A stretch of DNA of 64,000 nt from Niallia sp. Man26 (GTDB taxonomy: Bacteria; Bacillota; Bacilli; Bacillales; Cytobacillaceae), in the NCBI RefSeq assembly GCF_022049065.2, contig NZ_CP095743.1, positions 945,001 to 1,009,000 on the forward strand, written 5' to 3'. Positions 42,874 to 54,312 of the stretch are shown piece after piece (the first letter of the stretch is position 1; each line of letters opens with the position of its first letter). The notes under the pieces are model-generated. The model searched no databases and was not told the origin of the DNA. It saw only the letters and a list, made by a program, of their open reading frames with translations. The position numbers were made by a program, and so were the translations under genes.

Positions 42874-44010
42874 TTATTGTTTTACGACAGGAACTGCCGC
42901 AGTTGAATCTCTGATGATTATTTCTGGTTCATAGACAATCGATGGGGCAGGTTTGCTTTTCTTTTCAACAGCAGCGACAATCCACTTGGCCGCCTCTTCA
43001 CCCATTTTCATTTTTGGATGGGTAATAGAGGTTAGTTTGACTTCTGAAGCTTCTGTTAAAAAAGAATCGTCAAAGCCTAGAATGGAAATGTCATTAGGAA
43101 TAGATAAGCCCATTGTGCGCAAAATGCTGATTGCTTTAATCGCAAGCTGGTCATTATAGCAAACAATCGCAGTCGGCCTGTCTTCTCTTTTTAAAATTTC
43201 CTGCAAAGTTTCCAAGGATTTGTCTTGGTCTTCTGTTGTAAAGTTAATGATCATATCCTGAAAGAAAGGAACGGAATGATCTTTGTATGCTTGAATGAAA
43301 CCTTTCATCCGGTTGACACCTTGCAAATCATCTGTTTTAAAAAGGCCGATGATTCGTTTATGTCCAAGCTTAATTAAATGCTCTGTAGCGATATACCCAC
43401 CCTTTTCATCATTGACGATTATATAAGGCGGGGCAAGCTGGGAGTAGAACTGATTAATCATTAAATACGGAATCTTATTTTGCTCTAATTCCAAATAATA
43501 GCTGATATTAGGGTTGAAATTACTGCTTTTTGTCGGTTCAACAATCAGGCCGTCAATATTGCTACCAAGCATAGTCTGCAAGCTTTGCTTTTCTTTTTCA
43601 ATATCATTATCCGTACATGCAAAGGTTAAGGAGTAGCCTTTTGTCGATAAATAAGATTCAATGCCTTTGATAATAGAAGGGAAGATGTAATCAGAAATAT
43701 AAGTGGTAATTACCCCGATATTCTTTGTGCGTTTCACTGCTTGACCAGCAGAATTTGTACTTGTATTTCTGTCGGAGCAGAACGTTCCGGCACCTTGTTC
43801 TCTATACAGCCATCCTTCATGAACCAAATCTCCAATTGCTTGGCGAATGGTATGGCGGCTTACGCCAAACATTTTGACAAGTTCATTTTCAGAATGAATT
43901 TTTTCTCCTGGTTTTACTTTGCCTGTTGTAATCCATTCGGTAATTTGTTCTTTTACCATGTTGTATTTTGTTTGTTGTGCCACACTATCACCACTTTCTC
44001 GCGTTTCCAT
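42874..44010 (-). CDS. araR: Arabinose repressor AraR
   Basis: 378 residues. A GntR-type winged helix (about 15-80; SENELVKMFGVSRHTIRQAI region) is fused to a LacI/GalR-type effector domain (about 98-375; KNIGVITTYISDYIFPSI start, ILGFDDS near 325). This hybrid layout is diagnostic of AraR, which releases DNA when L-arabinose binds. An AraR box lies nine bases before the start codon, so it should repress itself, and further boxes lie before the GH127 and araB genes. Confidence 0.94.
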   Translation of the reverse strand: METRESGDSVAQQTKYNMVKEQITEWITTGKVKPGEKIHSENELVKMFGVSRHTIRQAIGDLVHEGWLYREQGAGTFCSDRNTSTNSAGQAVKRTKNIGVITTYISDYIFPSIIKGIESYLSTKGYSLTFACTDNDIEKEKQSLQTMLGSNIDGLIVEPTKSSNFNPNISYYLELEQNKIPYLMINQFYSQLAPPYIIVNDEKGGYIATEHLIKLGHKRIIGLFKTDDLQGVNRMKGFIQAYKDHSVPFFQDMIINFTTEDQDKSLETLQEILKREDRPTAIVCYNDQLAIKAISILRTMGLSIPNDISILGFDDSFLTEASEVKLTSITHPKMKMGEEAAKWIVAAVEKKSKPAPSIVYEPEIIIRDSTAAVPVVKQ

Positions 44011-44018
44011 ATCTGTAA

Positions 44019-44034
44019 CTTATACGTACAAAAT
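44019..44034. promoter_or_regulatory. AraR box at araR
   Basis: CTTATACGTACAAAAT. The core TTATACGTACAA also occurs at the araB boxes and fits the B. subtilis ATTTGTACGTACAAAT-type operator. Confidence 0.75.
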
Positions 44035-44105
44035 TAGATATAGAGATATCGTACCAAAAAACACCGAAAAAAACTATCATTAAATTTTTTACCTAATGCA
44101 CTTGG

Positions 44106-44144
44106 AGAAAACACCTTTCAGCTTATAGGAAAGAGGGTGTTTTC
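44106..44144. other. Stem-loop between araR and the GH127 gene
   Basis: GAAAACACC(T)TTTC (44106-44119) pairs with GAAAGAGGGTGTTTTC (44129-44144) with one small bulge. It lies in the 327-base divergent region and ends in a TTTTCGTACAAG half AraR-like site. No gene ends here, so a plain terminator role is not obvious. Confidence 0.45.
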
Positions 44145-44224
44145 GTACAAGTGAATGTATGCAAGTTGTTCTCCATTTCAGCGAAAAAGAATAATACATG
44201 TCTAGAAATGTAAAAGGAATTCAG

Positions 44225-44253
44225 TTGACATGTACGAACAACTAGCATAAAAT
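44225..44253 (+). promoter_or_regulatory. Promoter of the GH127 gene with AraR box in the spacer
   Basis: TTGACA (44225-44230), 17-base spacer, TAAAAT (44248-44253). ACATGTACGAACAACT (44228-44243) is an AraR-type box over the -35 and spacer. Confidence 0.78.
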
Positions 44254-44262
44254 TTTTATTAT

Positions 44263-44277
44263 AGAATGCGCTTACAT
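44263..44277 (-). promoter_or_regulatory. Perfect cre box at the GH127 transcription start
   Basis: The minus strand reads ATGTAAGCGCATTCT: 15 of 15 cre positions, just after the promoter, giving repression by CcpA. Confidence 0.82.
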
Positions 44278-44337
44278 ATAAGGATGCTTAAATTGCAGTT
44301 ACTGCTTATAAATAAGAGATAGGGAAGTGAAGCTAAA

Positions 44338-46572
44338 ATGACAGTTGAAGCTTTTCATTTAAGGCAAGTGAGAATTACGGATGGCCCGTTTAAACATGCG
44401 ATGGAATTAAACAGAGATTATCTGTTGCAGCTCAAACCAGATAAGCTATTGTCCAGATACAGACAATATGCAGGGTTAGAGCCGAAAGCAGATCATTATA
44501 AGGGCTGGGAAGAACAAGGAATTTCCGGCCATACGCTTGGACATTATATTTCTGCATGCTCTATGATGGCAGCTGCAACAGGTGACAGCAGATTTAATGA
44601 AAGAACAGCATATATAATTGACGAACTAGCGCTTTGCCAACAAGCGGACGGAACAGGTTTAATTTGTGGCATACCGAGAGGGAAAGGGATTTTTCAGGAA
44701 GTAAAAGAAGGCAAAATCTATTCTCAAGGCTTTGACTTAAATGGAGGATGGGTGCCTTTATACACCATGCATAAAGTGTTTGCTGGTTTAAGAGATGCGT
44801 ATATTTACACAGATAATGAAAAGGCGCTTCAAGTGGAAATAAAGCTGGGACTTTGGCTTGAGGACATGGTTAGGGGTTTGTCTGAAGAGCAGATGGATGA
44901 ACTGCTTAAATGTGAATTCGGGGGAATGGCAGAGGTTCTTGCTGACTTGGCAGTCCATACTAGTGACGACCGATTTTTTGCTCTTTCAGAAAGATTTTAT
45001 CATAAAGAAGTATTAAGTCCATTAGCAGATAGAAGGGATGCTTTAGCTGGAAGGCATGCTAACACACAAATACCGAAAGTGGTCGCTGCGGCAAGGCAGT
45101 ACGAAATCTCCGGCAACGAAATGTACAAGGAAATTTCTGAGTTCTTTTGGGACACTGTCGTTCATGAGCATTCCTATGTAATTGGAGGTAATTCACTTAA
45201 TGAGCATTTTGGCGAAGCTGGCAAACTGAATGACCGCCTCGGTGAAAATACGTGTGAAACATGCAATTCATACAATATGCTGAAGCTTACAAAGCATCTT
45301 TTCAAGTGGAAACCTACAGCTGAAGAAGGCGATTACTATGAGAGAGCTCTTTACAATCATATACTTGCATCACAAAATCCGCATGATGGTAGTGTCTGTT
45401 ATTTTGTGTCACTTGATATGGGCGGACATAAAAAATACAACTCTAAGTTTGACAGCTTTACATGCTGTGTAGGATCTGGGATGGAAAACCATGCGAGCCA
45501 TGGCAATGCCATTTATTTTCATGATGAAAATAAACTGTATGTTAATCAATATATACCTTCTCGTCTTGACTGGGATAACCTGGGGGTTATTGTCGAGCAA
45601 AAAACAGAATATCCACAGAATGGCAGAATTAGAATAGAACTGTCTTGCCAAGAGGAAAAGGCTTTTTCTCTCTATTTAAGATATCCTTACTGGGCGGTTA
45701 GTGGAATGGAAATTTCCATAAACGGTGAACAGTACCAGCATGATAATCAGCCTGCGAGTCTTATTGAAATAGAAAGAGTTTGGCAGGAGGGAGACGTGCT
45801 GGATATTCATATACCAATGACACTTCGCAAGGAAGCAATCCTGGATAATCCAGACAGAGTCGCTTTTTTACACGGGCCGATTGTGCTTGCAGGAGATTTA
45901 GGGGAGATAAGTGACGCACAGGTTACGAAGGATTTATTATTTACACCGGTCCTTGTGACAGATGATGATCCAATTCATGCAATAGTCGCTACTGCTGATG
46001 CAGAATACAGGCTGGATGGCATCGGCAATCCTCGTGATGTGAAGCTATTGCCGTTTTACCTTCTGCATGACAGAAGTGCGACTGTTTATTGGGATGTGTT
46101 TACAAAAGATAAGTGGCAGGAAGCGGAGAAAGCTTATAAAGAAGCGCTTCAAAAGGAACAAGCGCTGCAAGAAAAAACGCTTGATTTCGTTCAGCCTGGA
46201 GAAATGCAGCCAGAGCGCGACCATCAGTTTGAAGGAGAGCATGTCGGAATTGGAACTGTGTCTAACCGGAAGTACCGCGACACATGGCCGAATGGGCATT
46301 TCAGATTTAATCTGACAGTCTTGCCAAACGAAAATAATAGTCTTATAGCAGCTTATACAAAAAATGAATGGAACAGCATGAAGGAATTTGATGTGTTAGC
46401 AGATGACAGGAAGCTTGCCGACGGAAAGATTGAATGGGAAGAAATGAGTCAATTTGTATACGTTAAATATGAGATTCCTAGTGTGGCAACAGACAGAATT
46501 TCCATTACATTCCGGGCACATCCAGACAAAAGGGTGCCGAAAGTTTTTGAGCTAAGGACAATAAAGGGCTAA
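44338..46572 (+). CDS. GH127 beta-L-arabinofuranosidase
   Basis: 744 residues, cytoplasmic. (alpha/alpha)6 barrel then beta-sandwich domains, as in Bifidobacterium HypBA1, a cysteine-nucleophile enzyme with a Zn-Cys cluster. The key motifs are present: Glu307-Thr-Cys309 in ENTCETCNSYN and Cys376-Cys377 in FTCCVGSGMENHASHG (the second Cys of HypBA1's pair and Glu nearby hold zinc; the first attacks the sugar). It releases L-arabinose from beta-linked arabinofuranosides such as those on hydroxyproline-rich plant proteins. AraR and cre control shown above. Confidence 0.9.
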   Translation: MTVEAFHLRQVRITDGPFKHAMELNRDYLLQLKPDKLLSRYRQYAGLEPKADHYKGWEEQGISGHTLGHYISACSMMAAATGDSRFNERTAYIIDELALCQQADGTGLICGIPRGKGIFQEVKEGKIYSQGFDLNGGWVPLYTMHKVFAGLRDAYIYTDNEKALQVEIKLGLWLEDMVRGLSEEQMDELLKCEFGGMAEVLADLAVHTSDDRFFALSERFYHKEVLSPLADRRDALAGRHANTQIPKVVAAARQYEISGNEMYKEISEFFWDTVVHEHSYVIGGNSLNEHFGEAGKLNDRLGENTCETCNSYNMLKLTKHLFKWKPTAEEGDYYERALYNHILASQNPHDGSVCYFVSLDMGGHKKYNSKFDSFTCCVGSGMENHASHGNAIYFHDENKLYVNQYIPSRLDWDNLGVIVEQKTEYPQNGRIRIELSCQEEKAFSLYLRYPYWAVSGMEISINGEQYQHDNQPASLIEIERVWQEGDVLDIHIPMTLRKEAILDNPDRVAFLHGPIVLAGDLGEISDAQVTKDLLFTPVLVTDDDPIHAIVATADAEYRLDGIGNPRDVKLLPFYLLHDRSATVYWDVFTKDKWQEAEKAYKEALQKEQALQEKTLDFVQPGEMQPERDHQFEGEHVGIGTVSNRKYRDTWPNGHFRFNLTVLPNENNSLIAAYTKNEWNSMKEFDVLADDRKLADGKIEWEEMSQFVYVKYEIPSVATDRISITFRAHPDKRVPKVFELRTIKG

Positions 46573-46614
46573 ATCATACAAGTTGAAAATAAATAAAAAA
46601 TTTTCAAAAAAGAG

Positions 46615-46631
46615 ATTGAAATAATTTCAAT
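46615..46631. other. Perfect AT-rich palindrome
   Basis: ATTGAAAT-A-ATTTCAAT, 17 bases, between the GH127 gene and araB. It is near the possible -35 region of araB; it may be an operator or chance in AT-rich DNA. Confidence 0.3.
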
Positions 46632-46652
46632 AGATGTTAGAATTACATTATA

Positions 46653-46668
46653 GTTATACGTACAAGTT
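46653..46668. promoter_or_regulatory. AraR box, upstream of araB
   Basis: GTTATACGTACAAGTT, overlapping the likely -10 region (TATAGT at 46650-46655). Confidence 0.8.
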
Positions 46669-46728
46669 GATAAAAGTTATCTGGTTGTAAGGATGAATGA
46701 GAAATGTTTATGAACAGAGACAACAGGC

Positions 46729-46745
46729 TTCTTGTACGTATAAAG
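46729..46745. promoter_or_regulatory. AraR box, second, in araB leader
   Basis: TTCTTGTACGTATAAAG, the same operator in reverse. Centres of the two boxes are about 76 bases apart, so cooperative looping as at the B. subtilis ara operon is possible. Confidence 0.78.
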
Positions 46746-46797
46746 ATTTTAAAGAAGTAAAGGAAGAACTAGACAGATACATTTAAATATCTCAATT

Positions 46798-46812
46798 TTG
46801 AAAACGCATACT
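46798..46812 (+). promoter_or_regulatory. Perfect cre box just before araB
   Basis: TTGAAAACGCATACT fits all 15 cre positions. It is downstream of the promoter, so CcpA could act as a roadblock. Confidence 0.8.
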
Positions 46813-46835
46813 TTAGCTAGGAAGGAGAAATACAC

Positions 46836-48539
46836 ATGGCAAAGTACTCAATAGGAGTAGATTATGGAACCCAATCAGGCAGGGCGGTTCTTGTAGAGGT
46901 AGGAACAGGCAGAGAGGTAGCTACTGCCGTTAAGGAATATACACATGGTGTAATGGACGAGTATTTACCTGACGGAAAGACGAAGCTGGAACATGACTGG
47001 GCCCTTCAGCATCCTGCTGATTATTTAGAAGTTTTGCAGATTACGATACCAGAGGTTTTACAGAAAGCTAATGTTTCAAATGAAGATGTTATTGGGGTTG
47101 GGATTGATTTCACTGCTTGTACGGTCCTGCCGATTGATAAGAACGGCATTCCGCTCTGCTTCTTGCCAGAGTTTAAGCAAAATCCTCACAGCTACGTGAA
47201 ATTATGGAAGCACCATGCAGCTCAAGATGAGGCAAACCGTCTGAATGAAATTGCTGCACAGCGGGGAGAAACATTTTTACAGCGCTATGGCGGAAAAATT
47301 TCGTCTGAATGGGCAATCCCGAAAATCTGGCAAATTCTTAATGAAGCACCAGATGTTTATGATGCCGCAGATCAAGTGCTAGAAGCAACTGATTGGGTTA
47401 TTTCCGAATTGACAGGAAAGATTGCGCGAAACAGCTGTACTGCAGGCTATAAAGCAATCTGGCACAAACAAGAAGGCTACCCAAGCAAAGAATTCTTTAA
47501 GGCGCTAGATCCACGCTTGGAAAATGTTGTAGAAGAGAAGCTGTCTACAGATATTCATTCCATTGGTTCTAAAGCAGGGGAAATCACAGAAAAAGCTGCA
47601 AAATTAACAGGCTTAAAACCGGGGACAGCAGTTGCAGTTGCAAACGTGGACGCCCATGTTGCTGTGCCGGCAGTAGGAATAACAGAGGCAGGTAAGCTGC
47701 TGATGATTATGGGTACATCAACATGCCACATCTTGCTTGGTGAAACAGAGGAAATTGTACCAGGAATGTGCGGAGTGGTCGAAGATGGAGTTATTCCAGG
47801 CTTTCTAGGATATGAAGCCGGCCAATCTTGCGTTGGAGACCATTTTGAATGGTTCACAGAAAACTGCGTACCGGAAAGCTACCAGAAGGAAGCGGAAGAA
47901 AAGGGCTTGAACATCCATCAGCTGTTGACAGAAAAAGCCAGCAAGCTGAATGTTGGGGAAAGCGGACTGCTTGCTCTTGACTGGTGGAACGGGAACAGAT
48001 CAACACTTGTTGATGTTGACCTGACAGGAGTATTGCTTGGTGCCACTCTTTTAACAAAGCCGGAAGAAATTTATCGTGCCTTAATTGAAGCAACTGCATA
48101 CGGCACAAGGATGATTGTGGAGACATTCCGTAATAGCGGGGTGCCAGTCAATGAGGTTTACGCAGCAGGAGGCATCGCGGAAAAGAATACCCTTATGATG
48201 CAGATTTATTCAGATGTATTGAACATGGATATTAAAATTTCAGCATCCTCCCAAACACCAGCTCTTGGAAGTGCAATGTTTGGTGCTGTCGCAGCGGGTA
48301 AGGAGCGCGGGGGTTATGACCATATTAATGAAGCGGCTCAAGATATGGGAAGAATTAAGGACCATATCTATCAGCCTATTGAAAACAATGTCAACGTTTA
48401 TGAGAAGCTTTTTGATGAATATTCCCGCCTATATGATTATTTTGGTCGCGGTGAAAATAATGTGATGAAAACACTCAAGCAGATTAAAAAAGAAGCTGCA
48501 CTTGAGGGCAAGGAGGGAAACTATGTTAGAGAAGCTTAA
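46836..48539 (+). CDS. araB: L-ribulokinase
   Basis: 567 residues, FGGY kinase of the ribulokinase type. Phosphorylates L-ribulose to L-ribulose-5-P. N-terminal [15 protein letters not shown] motif (7-21), IGIDFTACT near 90, the MGTSTCH phosphate motif near 292, and [13 protein letters not shown] near 424. Good GGAGG upstream. Its end overlaps the araD start by 17 bases. Confidence 0.96.
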   Translation: MAKYSIGVDYGTQSGRAVLVEVGTGREVATAVKEYTHGVMDEYLPDGKTKLEHDWALQHPADYLEVLQITIPEVLQKANVSNEDVIGVGIDFTACTVLPIDKNGIPLCFLPEFKQNPHSYVKLWKHHAAQDEANRLNEIAAQRGETFLQRYGGKISSEWAIPKIWQILNEAPDVYDAADQVLEATDWVISELTGKIARNSCTAGYKAIWHKQEGYPSKEFFKALDPRLENVVEEKLSTDIHSIGSKAGEITEKAAKLTGLKPGTAVAVANVDAHVAVPAVGITEAGKLLMIMGTSTCHILLGETEEIVPGMCGVVEDGVIPGFLGYEAGQSCVGDHFEWFTENCVPESYQKEAEEKGLNIHQLLTEKASKLNVGESGLLALDWWNGNRSTLVDVDLTGVLLGATLLTKPEEIYRALIEATAYGTRMIVETFRNSGVPVNEVYAAGGIAEKNTLMMQIYSDVLNMDIKISASSQTPALGSAMFGAVAAGKERGGYDHINEAAQDMGRIKDHIYQPIENNVNVYEKLFDEYSRLYDYFGRGENNVMKTLKQIKKEAALEGKEGNYVREA

Positions 48540-49248
48540 GCAGGAAGTATTAGAAGCTAACCTGGCGCTGCCTCAGCATAATTTAGTAACTTTCACTTGG
48601 GGGAATGTAAGCGGTATCGACAGAGAAAGCAATCTTGTAGTCATTAAGCCAAGCGGTATCCCTTATTCACAGCTGAAAGCAGAAGACCTCGTTGTCACTG
48701 ATTTGGATGGAAATATTGTGGAGGGGAATTTAAACCCTTCCTCTGACACACCGACACATCTTGCTTTATACCGTGCATTTCCAGAAATCGGCGGGATTGT
48801 ACATACACATTCGCCTTGGGCAACAAGCTGGGCTCAGGCAGGCAGAAGAATTCCTGCATTAGGAACAACACATGCGGACTATTTCTATGGTGAGGTGCCT
48901 TGTACAAGAAAGCTGACGGAAGACGAGGTCAACCGAGCTTATGAGCTGGAGACAGGCAATGTCATCATTGAAACAATTCGAAAAGAGGGCATTGACCCGA
49001 AAGCACTCCCAGGGATATTGGTGACAGGCCATGCCCCGTTCTGTTGGGGAAAGAATGCAGATAATGCGGTCCATAACGCTGTCGTCCTGGAGGAGGTAGC
49101 TAAAATGGCCCTTCATACATTGCAGTTAAATCCAGATGTGGAGTGGATTGATCAGTATTTGCTTGATAAGCATTACTTAAGAAAACATGGTGCGAATGCC
49201 TATTACGGACAAAAAAGCGAAGAAACAAAACAAAAAACATCCAAATAA
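48523..49248 (+). CDS. araD: L-ribulose-5-phosphate 4-epimerase
   Basis: 241 residues. Class II aldolase fold; makes D-xylulose-5-P. Zinc histidines in [12 protein letters not shown] (near 95-97) and a third His near 170 ([10 protein letters not shown]); phosphate-binding GNVSG and KPSGIPY near the start. The start at 48523 has AAGGAGGG six bases before; the longer frame from 48502 lacks a site. Confidence 0.95.
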   Translation: MLEKLKQEVLEANLALPQHNLVTFTWGNVSGIDRESNLVVIKPSGIPYSQLKAEDLVVTDLDGNIVEGNLNPSSDTPTHLALYRAFPEIGGIVHTHSPWATSWAQAGRRIPALGTTHADYFYGEVPCTRKLTEDEVNRAYELETGNVIIETIRKEGIDPKALPGILVTGHAPFCWGKNADNAVHNAVVLEEVAKMALHTLQLNPDVEWIDQYLLDKHYLRKHGANAYYGQKSEETKQKTSK

Positions 49249-49268
49249 AATAACTAGGAGGAATTAAT

Positions 49269-50762
49269 GTGTTAAATACAAGAGAGTACGAATTCTGGTT
49301 TGTTACGGGAAGTCAGCTGTTATACGGTGAAGATGTATTAAAGCAAGTGGAAGAGCATACGAAGACAATGGTAAACGGTTTAGATTCCTCGTCTTCTTTA
49401 AGCTATAAATTAAGATTTAAGGCGGTTGTGAAAGATGCTGATTCAATCAGAAGACTTGCTTTAGAAGCAAATGCTAATGAATCCTGTGCTGGTATCATCA
49501 CATGGATGCACACTTTCTCTCCATCTAAAATGTGGATTGCCGGTCTTTCGGCCTTGCAAAAACCTTTATTGCATTTTGCTACACAATACAACAGAGATAT
49601 TCCATGGGAATCCATTGATATGGATTTCATGAACCTTAACCAATCAGCACATGGTGACAGGGAGCATGGTTTTATTGGAAGCAGACTGCAACTGAACAGA
49701 AAGGTTATTGTCGGACACTGGGAAAATGAAGAAATCCGCGGACGAATCGGCAGCTGGATGAGAACTGCTGTTGCTTTCTCTGAAAGCAAAGCTTTGAAGA
49801 TTGCTAGATTCGGAGATAATATGCGTCAGGTTGCCGTGACTGAAGGCGACAAAATTGAAGCGCAGATTAAGCTTGGCTGGACAGTGAACGGCTACGGCAT
49901 CGGAGATCTTGTAGCGAAGATGAATGAAGTAACGGATGCAGACCTCGACGCTTTGATGGCCGAGTATGAAGAAAAATACGATATCGTACCAGCAGGTTTA
50001 GAGGAAGGCTCAATCAGAGACTCCATCCGCGAACAAGCAAAAATTGAATTAGGTATGAAAGCATTCCTGGAAGAAGGAAATTATACGGCTTTTACAACAA
50101 CATTCGAAGATTTGCATGGTATGAAGCAGCTGCCTGGTCTTGCTGTGCAAAGACTGATGGAACAAGGCTACGGCTTTGCAGGTGAAGGAGACTGGAAAAC
50201 AGCAGCGCTTGTCCGCTTAATGAAAATAATTGCCGGCAATGAAGGAACATCCTTTATGGAAGATTACACATATCATTTCGATCCAGAAAATGAAATGGTT
50301 CTCGGCTCACATATGCTGGAGGTATGTCCGACAATTTCGGCAACAAAACCGAAAATCGAGGTTCACCCGCTAGGTATTGGCGGCAAGGAAGATCCTGCCC
50401 GCATCGTGTTTGATGGAAGAGGAGGATTAGCATTAAATGCTTCTATCATTGACCTTGGCCACCGTTTCCGTCTGCTTGTAAACGAAGTGGATGCGATTCA
50501 GCCAGAAGAGGAAATGCCGAATTTGCCAGTGGCAAGAGTGTTATGGAAAACGCAGCCATCATTAAGCCAAGCAGTAGAAAACTGGATTCAAGCAGGCGGA
50601 GCCCATCATACATGCTTCTCTTATGTTGTATCAACAGAACAGCTTAGAGACTTAGCAGAATTAGTAGGTATTGAACTCGTTGTTATTAACAATGACACAA
50701 ACTCTATTTCATTTGAAAACGAGCTGCGCTGGAATGATGTGTATTACCGTTTGAAAGGATAA
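49269..50762 (+). CDS. araA: L-arabinose isomerase
   Basis: 497 residues. Converts L-arabinose to L-ribulose, the first step. GTG start with AGGAGG nine bases upstream. Manganese-site residues are in the conserved GEGDWKTAALVRLM, FMEDYTYHF (Glu near 335), EVCPTI and HPLGIGGKEDPARIVFDG regions, and the final His in GGAHHTCFS. Gene order araB-araD-araA differs from the araABD order of B. subtilis. Confidence 0.96.
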   Translation: MLNTREYEFWFVTGSQLLYGEDVLKQVEEHTKTMVNGLDSSSSLSYKLRFKAVVKDADSIRRLALEANANESCAGIITWMHTFSPSKMWIAGLSALQKPLLHFATQYNRDIPWESIDMDFMNLNQSAHGDREHGFIGSRLQLNRKVIVGHWENEEIRGRIGSWMRTAVAFSESKALKIARFGDNMRQVAVTEGDKIEAQIKLGWTVNGYGIGDLVAKMNEVTDADLDALMAEYEEKYDIVPAGLEEGSIRDSIREQAKIELGMKAFLEEGNYTAFTTTFEDLHGMKQLPGLAVQRLMEQGYGFAGEGDWKTAALVRLMKIIAGNEGTSFMEDYTYHFDPENEMVLGSHMLEVCPTISATKPKIEVHPLGIGGKEDPARIVFDGRGGLALNASIIDLGHRFRLLVNEVDAIQPEEEMPNLPVARVLWKTQPSLSQAVENWIQAGGAHHTCFSYVVSTEQLRDLAELVGIELVVINNDTNSISFENELRWNDVYYRLKG

Positions 50763-50803
50763 GAAAATTCATCTATTAAGACGGAACAAAACAACAGCAT
50801 GAT

Positions 50804-50860
50804 AAGTCAGAACTTCCATGACAATTCTAGATTTTTTTAGAACAATGGAGGTTCTGACTT
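50804..50860 (+). other. Long stem-loop between araA and the first abfA
   Basis: AAGTCAGAACTTCCAT (50804-50819) pairs with ATGGAGGTTCTGACTT (50845-50860) with one mismatch, and inside it TTCTA pairs with TAGAA around a T7 stretch. No long T-run follows on the plus strand. It probably reduces read-through or stabilises the araBDA message. Confidence 0.6.
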
Positions 50861-50948
50861 CAGCTCTTTTATCACAACGATAAAGATTAGCGGGAATGTT
50901 AACGAAGTACATATTCTGTAAGCGAATCAATAAGGAGGAGAAGATAGC

Positions 50949-52439
50949 ATGGGGAATACGGTAATCATTAACGCGGACGTAAAAAAAGGAAAAATTAATA
51001 AAAATATTTACGGTCATTTTGCAGAGCATTTAGGCAGATGTATATATGAAGGAATATGGGTTGGAGAGGAATCGCCAATACCGAATACAAAAGGAATAAG
51101 AAATGATGTATTAGCAGCGCTAAAAAAAATTAATATTCCAGTCTTAAGATGGCCAGGCGGCTGTTTTGCAGATGAGTACCATTGGAAGGATGGAATCGGC
51201 CCAAGAGAAGACCGCAAACGAATGGTTAATACACATTGGGGCGGCGTCGTTGAAAACAACCATTTCGGAACACATGAATTTATGCTTCTGTGCGAGCTGT
51301 TAGGGACTGAACCGTATATCTGTGGAAATGTTGGCAGCGGCACTGTCCAAGAAATGTCAGAATGGGTAGAATACATGACATTCGAAGGAGAATCTCCAAT
51401 GGCAAATTGGCGCCGCGAAAACGGCAGAGATGAACCATGGCAGCTGACTTATTTTGGCGTCGGCAATGAAAACTGGGGCTGCGGCGGAAATATGAGACCA
51501 GAATATTATGCGGATCTTTATCGCCGTTACCAAACATATGTCAGGAACTACGGAGATAACAAAATTTATAAAATTGCAGGCGGAGCAAATGTCGATGATT
51601 ATAACTGGACAGAAGTGCTCATGAAAAATGCCGGCCACTTGATGGATGGGCTTAGCCTTCATTATTATACAATTCCGGGAGACTTTTGGCTTGGTAAAGG
51701 CTCAGCACTAGACTTCCCTGAGGATGAGTGGTTCATTACGATGAAGAAAGCCATTCATATGGATGAGCTCATTACAAAGCATGGCAATATTATGGATAAA
51801 TATGATCCTGATAAACGTGTTGGCATGATTATTGATGAGTGGGGCACATGGTTTGATGTAGAGCCGGGAACAAATCCAGGCTTCTTGTATCAGCAAAATA
51901 CGATTCGTGATGCACTCGTCGCAGCACTGCATTTTAATATTTTCCATCAGCATTGTGACCGTGTCCAAATGACGAATATCGCACAAACAGTGAACGTGCT
52001 GCAAGCGATGATTTTGACAGAAGGCGAAGAAATGATTCTTACGCCGACATATCATGTTTTTGATATGTACAAAGTCCATCAAGATGCTGAGCTTTTAAGT
52101 GTGGATGCGCAAATTGGCAGTTATGAACATAACGGAGAATCCCTTCCGCAAGTAAGTGTGACTGCATCGAAGGATTCTGCTGGCCAGGTTAATGTGAGCT
52201 TCTGCAATATCGATCATGTAAACGGCAGCTCATTCGAATTGGATTTACGCGGACTGACCGAGGCGAAAGAGGTGTCTGGTACAATCCTGACAGCAGATGC
52301 AATGAATGCTCATAATACATTTGATGCGCCAGAAACAGTTAAGCCAGCTGCATTTACAGATGTGTTAGTAAACGGAAGCAAGCTGTCTGTGAATATTCCA
52401 CCGATGTCTGTAGTGACATTGGCTATAACAGGAGCTTAA
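50949..52439 (+). CDS. abfA: GH51 alpha-L-arabinofuranosidase, first copy
   Basis: 496 residues, cytoplasmic. Releases alpha-L-arabinofuranosyl residues from arabino-oligosaccharides. TIM barrel with acid/base Glu174 ([10 protein letters not shown]) and nucleophile Glu297 (IIDEWGTW); C-terminal beta-sandwich from about 385. AGGAGG upstream. It is distinctly different from the second GH51 below, so their linkage preferences probably differ. Confidence 0.94.
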   Translation: MGNTVIINADVKKGKINKNIYGHFAEHLGRCIYEGIWVGEESPIPNTKGIRNDVLAALKKINIPVLRWPGGCFADEYHWKDGIGPREDRKRMVNTHWGGVVENNHFGTHEFMLLCELLGTEPYICGNVGSGTVQEMSEWVEYMTFEGESPMANWRRENGRDEPWQLTYFGVGNENWGCGGNMRPEYYADLYRRYQTYVRNYGDNKIYKIAGGANVDDYNWTEVLMKNAGHLMDGLSLHYYTIPGDFWLGKGSALDFPEDEWFITMKKAIHMDELITKHGNIMDKYDPDKRVGMIIDEWGTWFDVEPGTNPGFLYQQNTIRDALVAALHFNIFHQHCDRVQMTNIAQTVNVLQAMILTEGEEMILTPTYHVFDMYKVHQDAELLSVDAQIGSYEHNGESLPQVSVTASKDSAGQVNVSFCNIDHVNGSSFELDLRGLTEAKEVSGTILTADAMNAHNTFDAPETVKPAAFTDVLVNGSKLSVNIPPMSVVTLAITGA

Positions 52440-52443
52440 AAAC

Positions 52444-54269
<1,826 letters not shown>

Positions 54270-54312
54270 TGCGCTATTAAACTAATAGCTGCTAGCGGAA
54301 GGGATAGATTAT

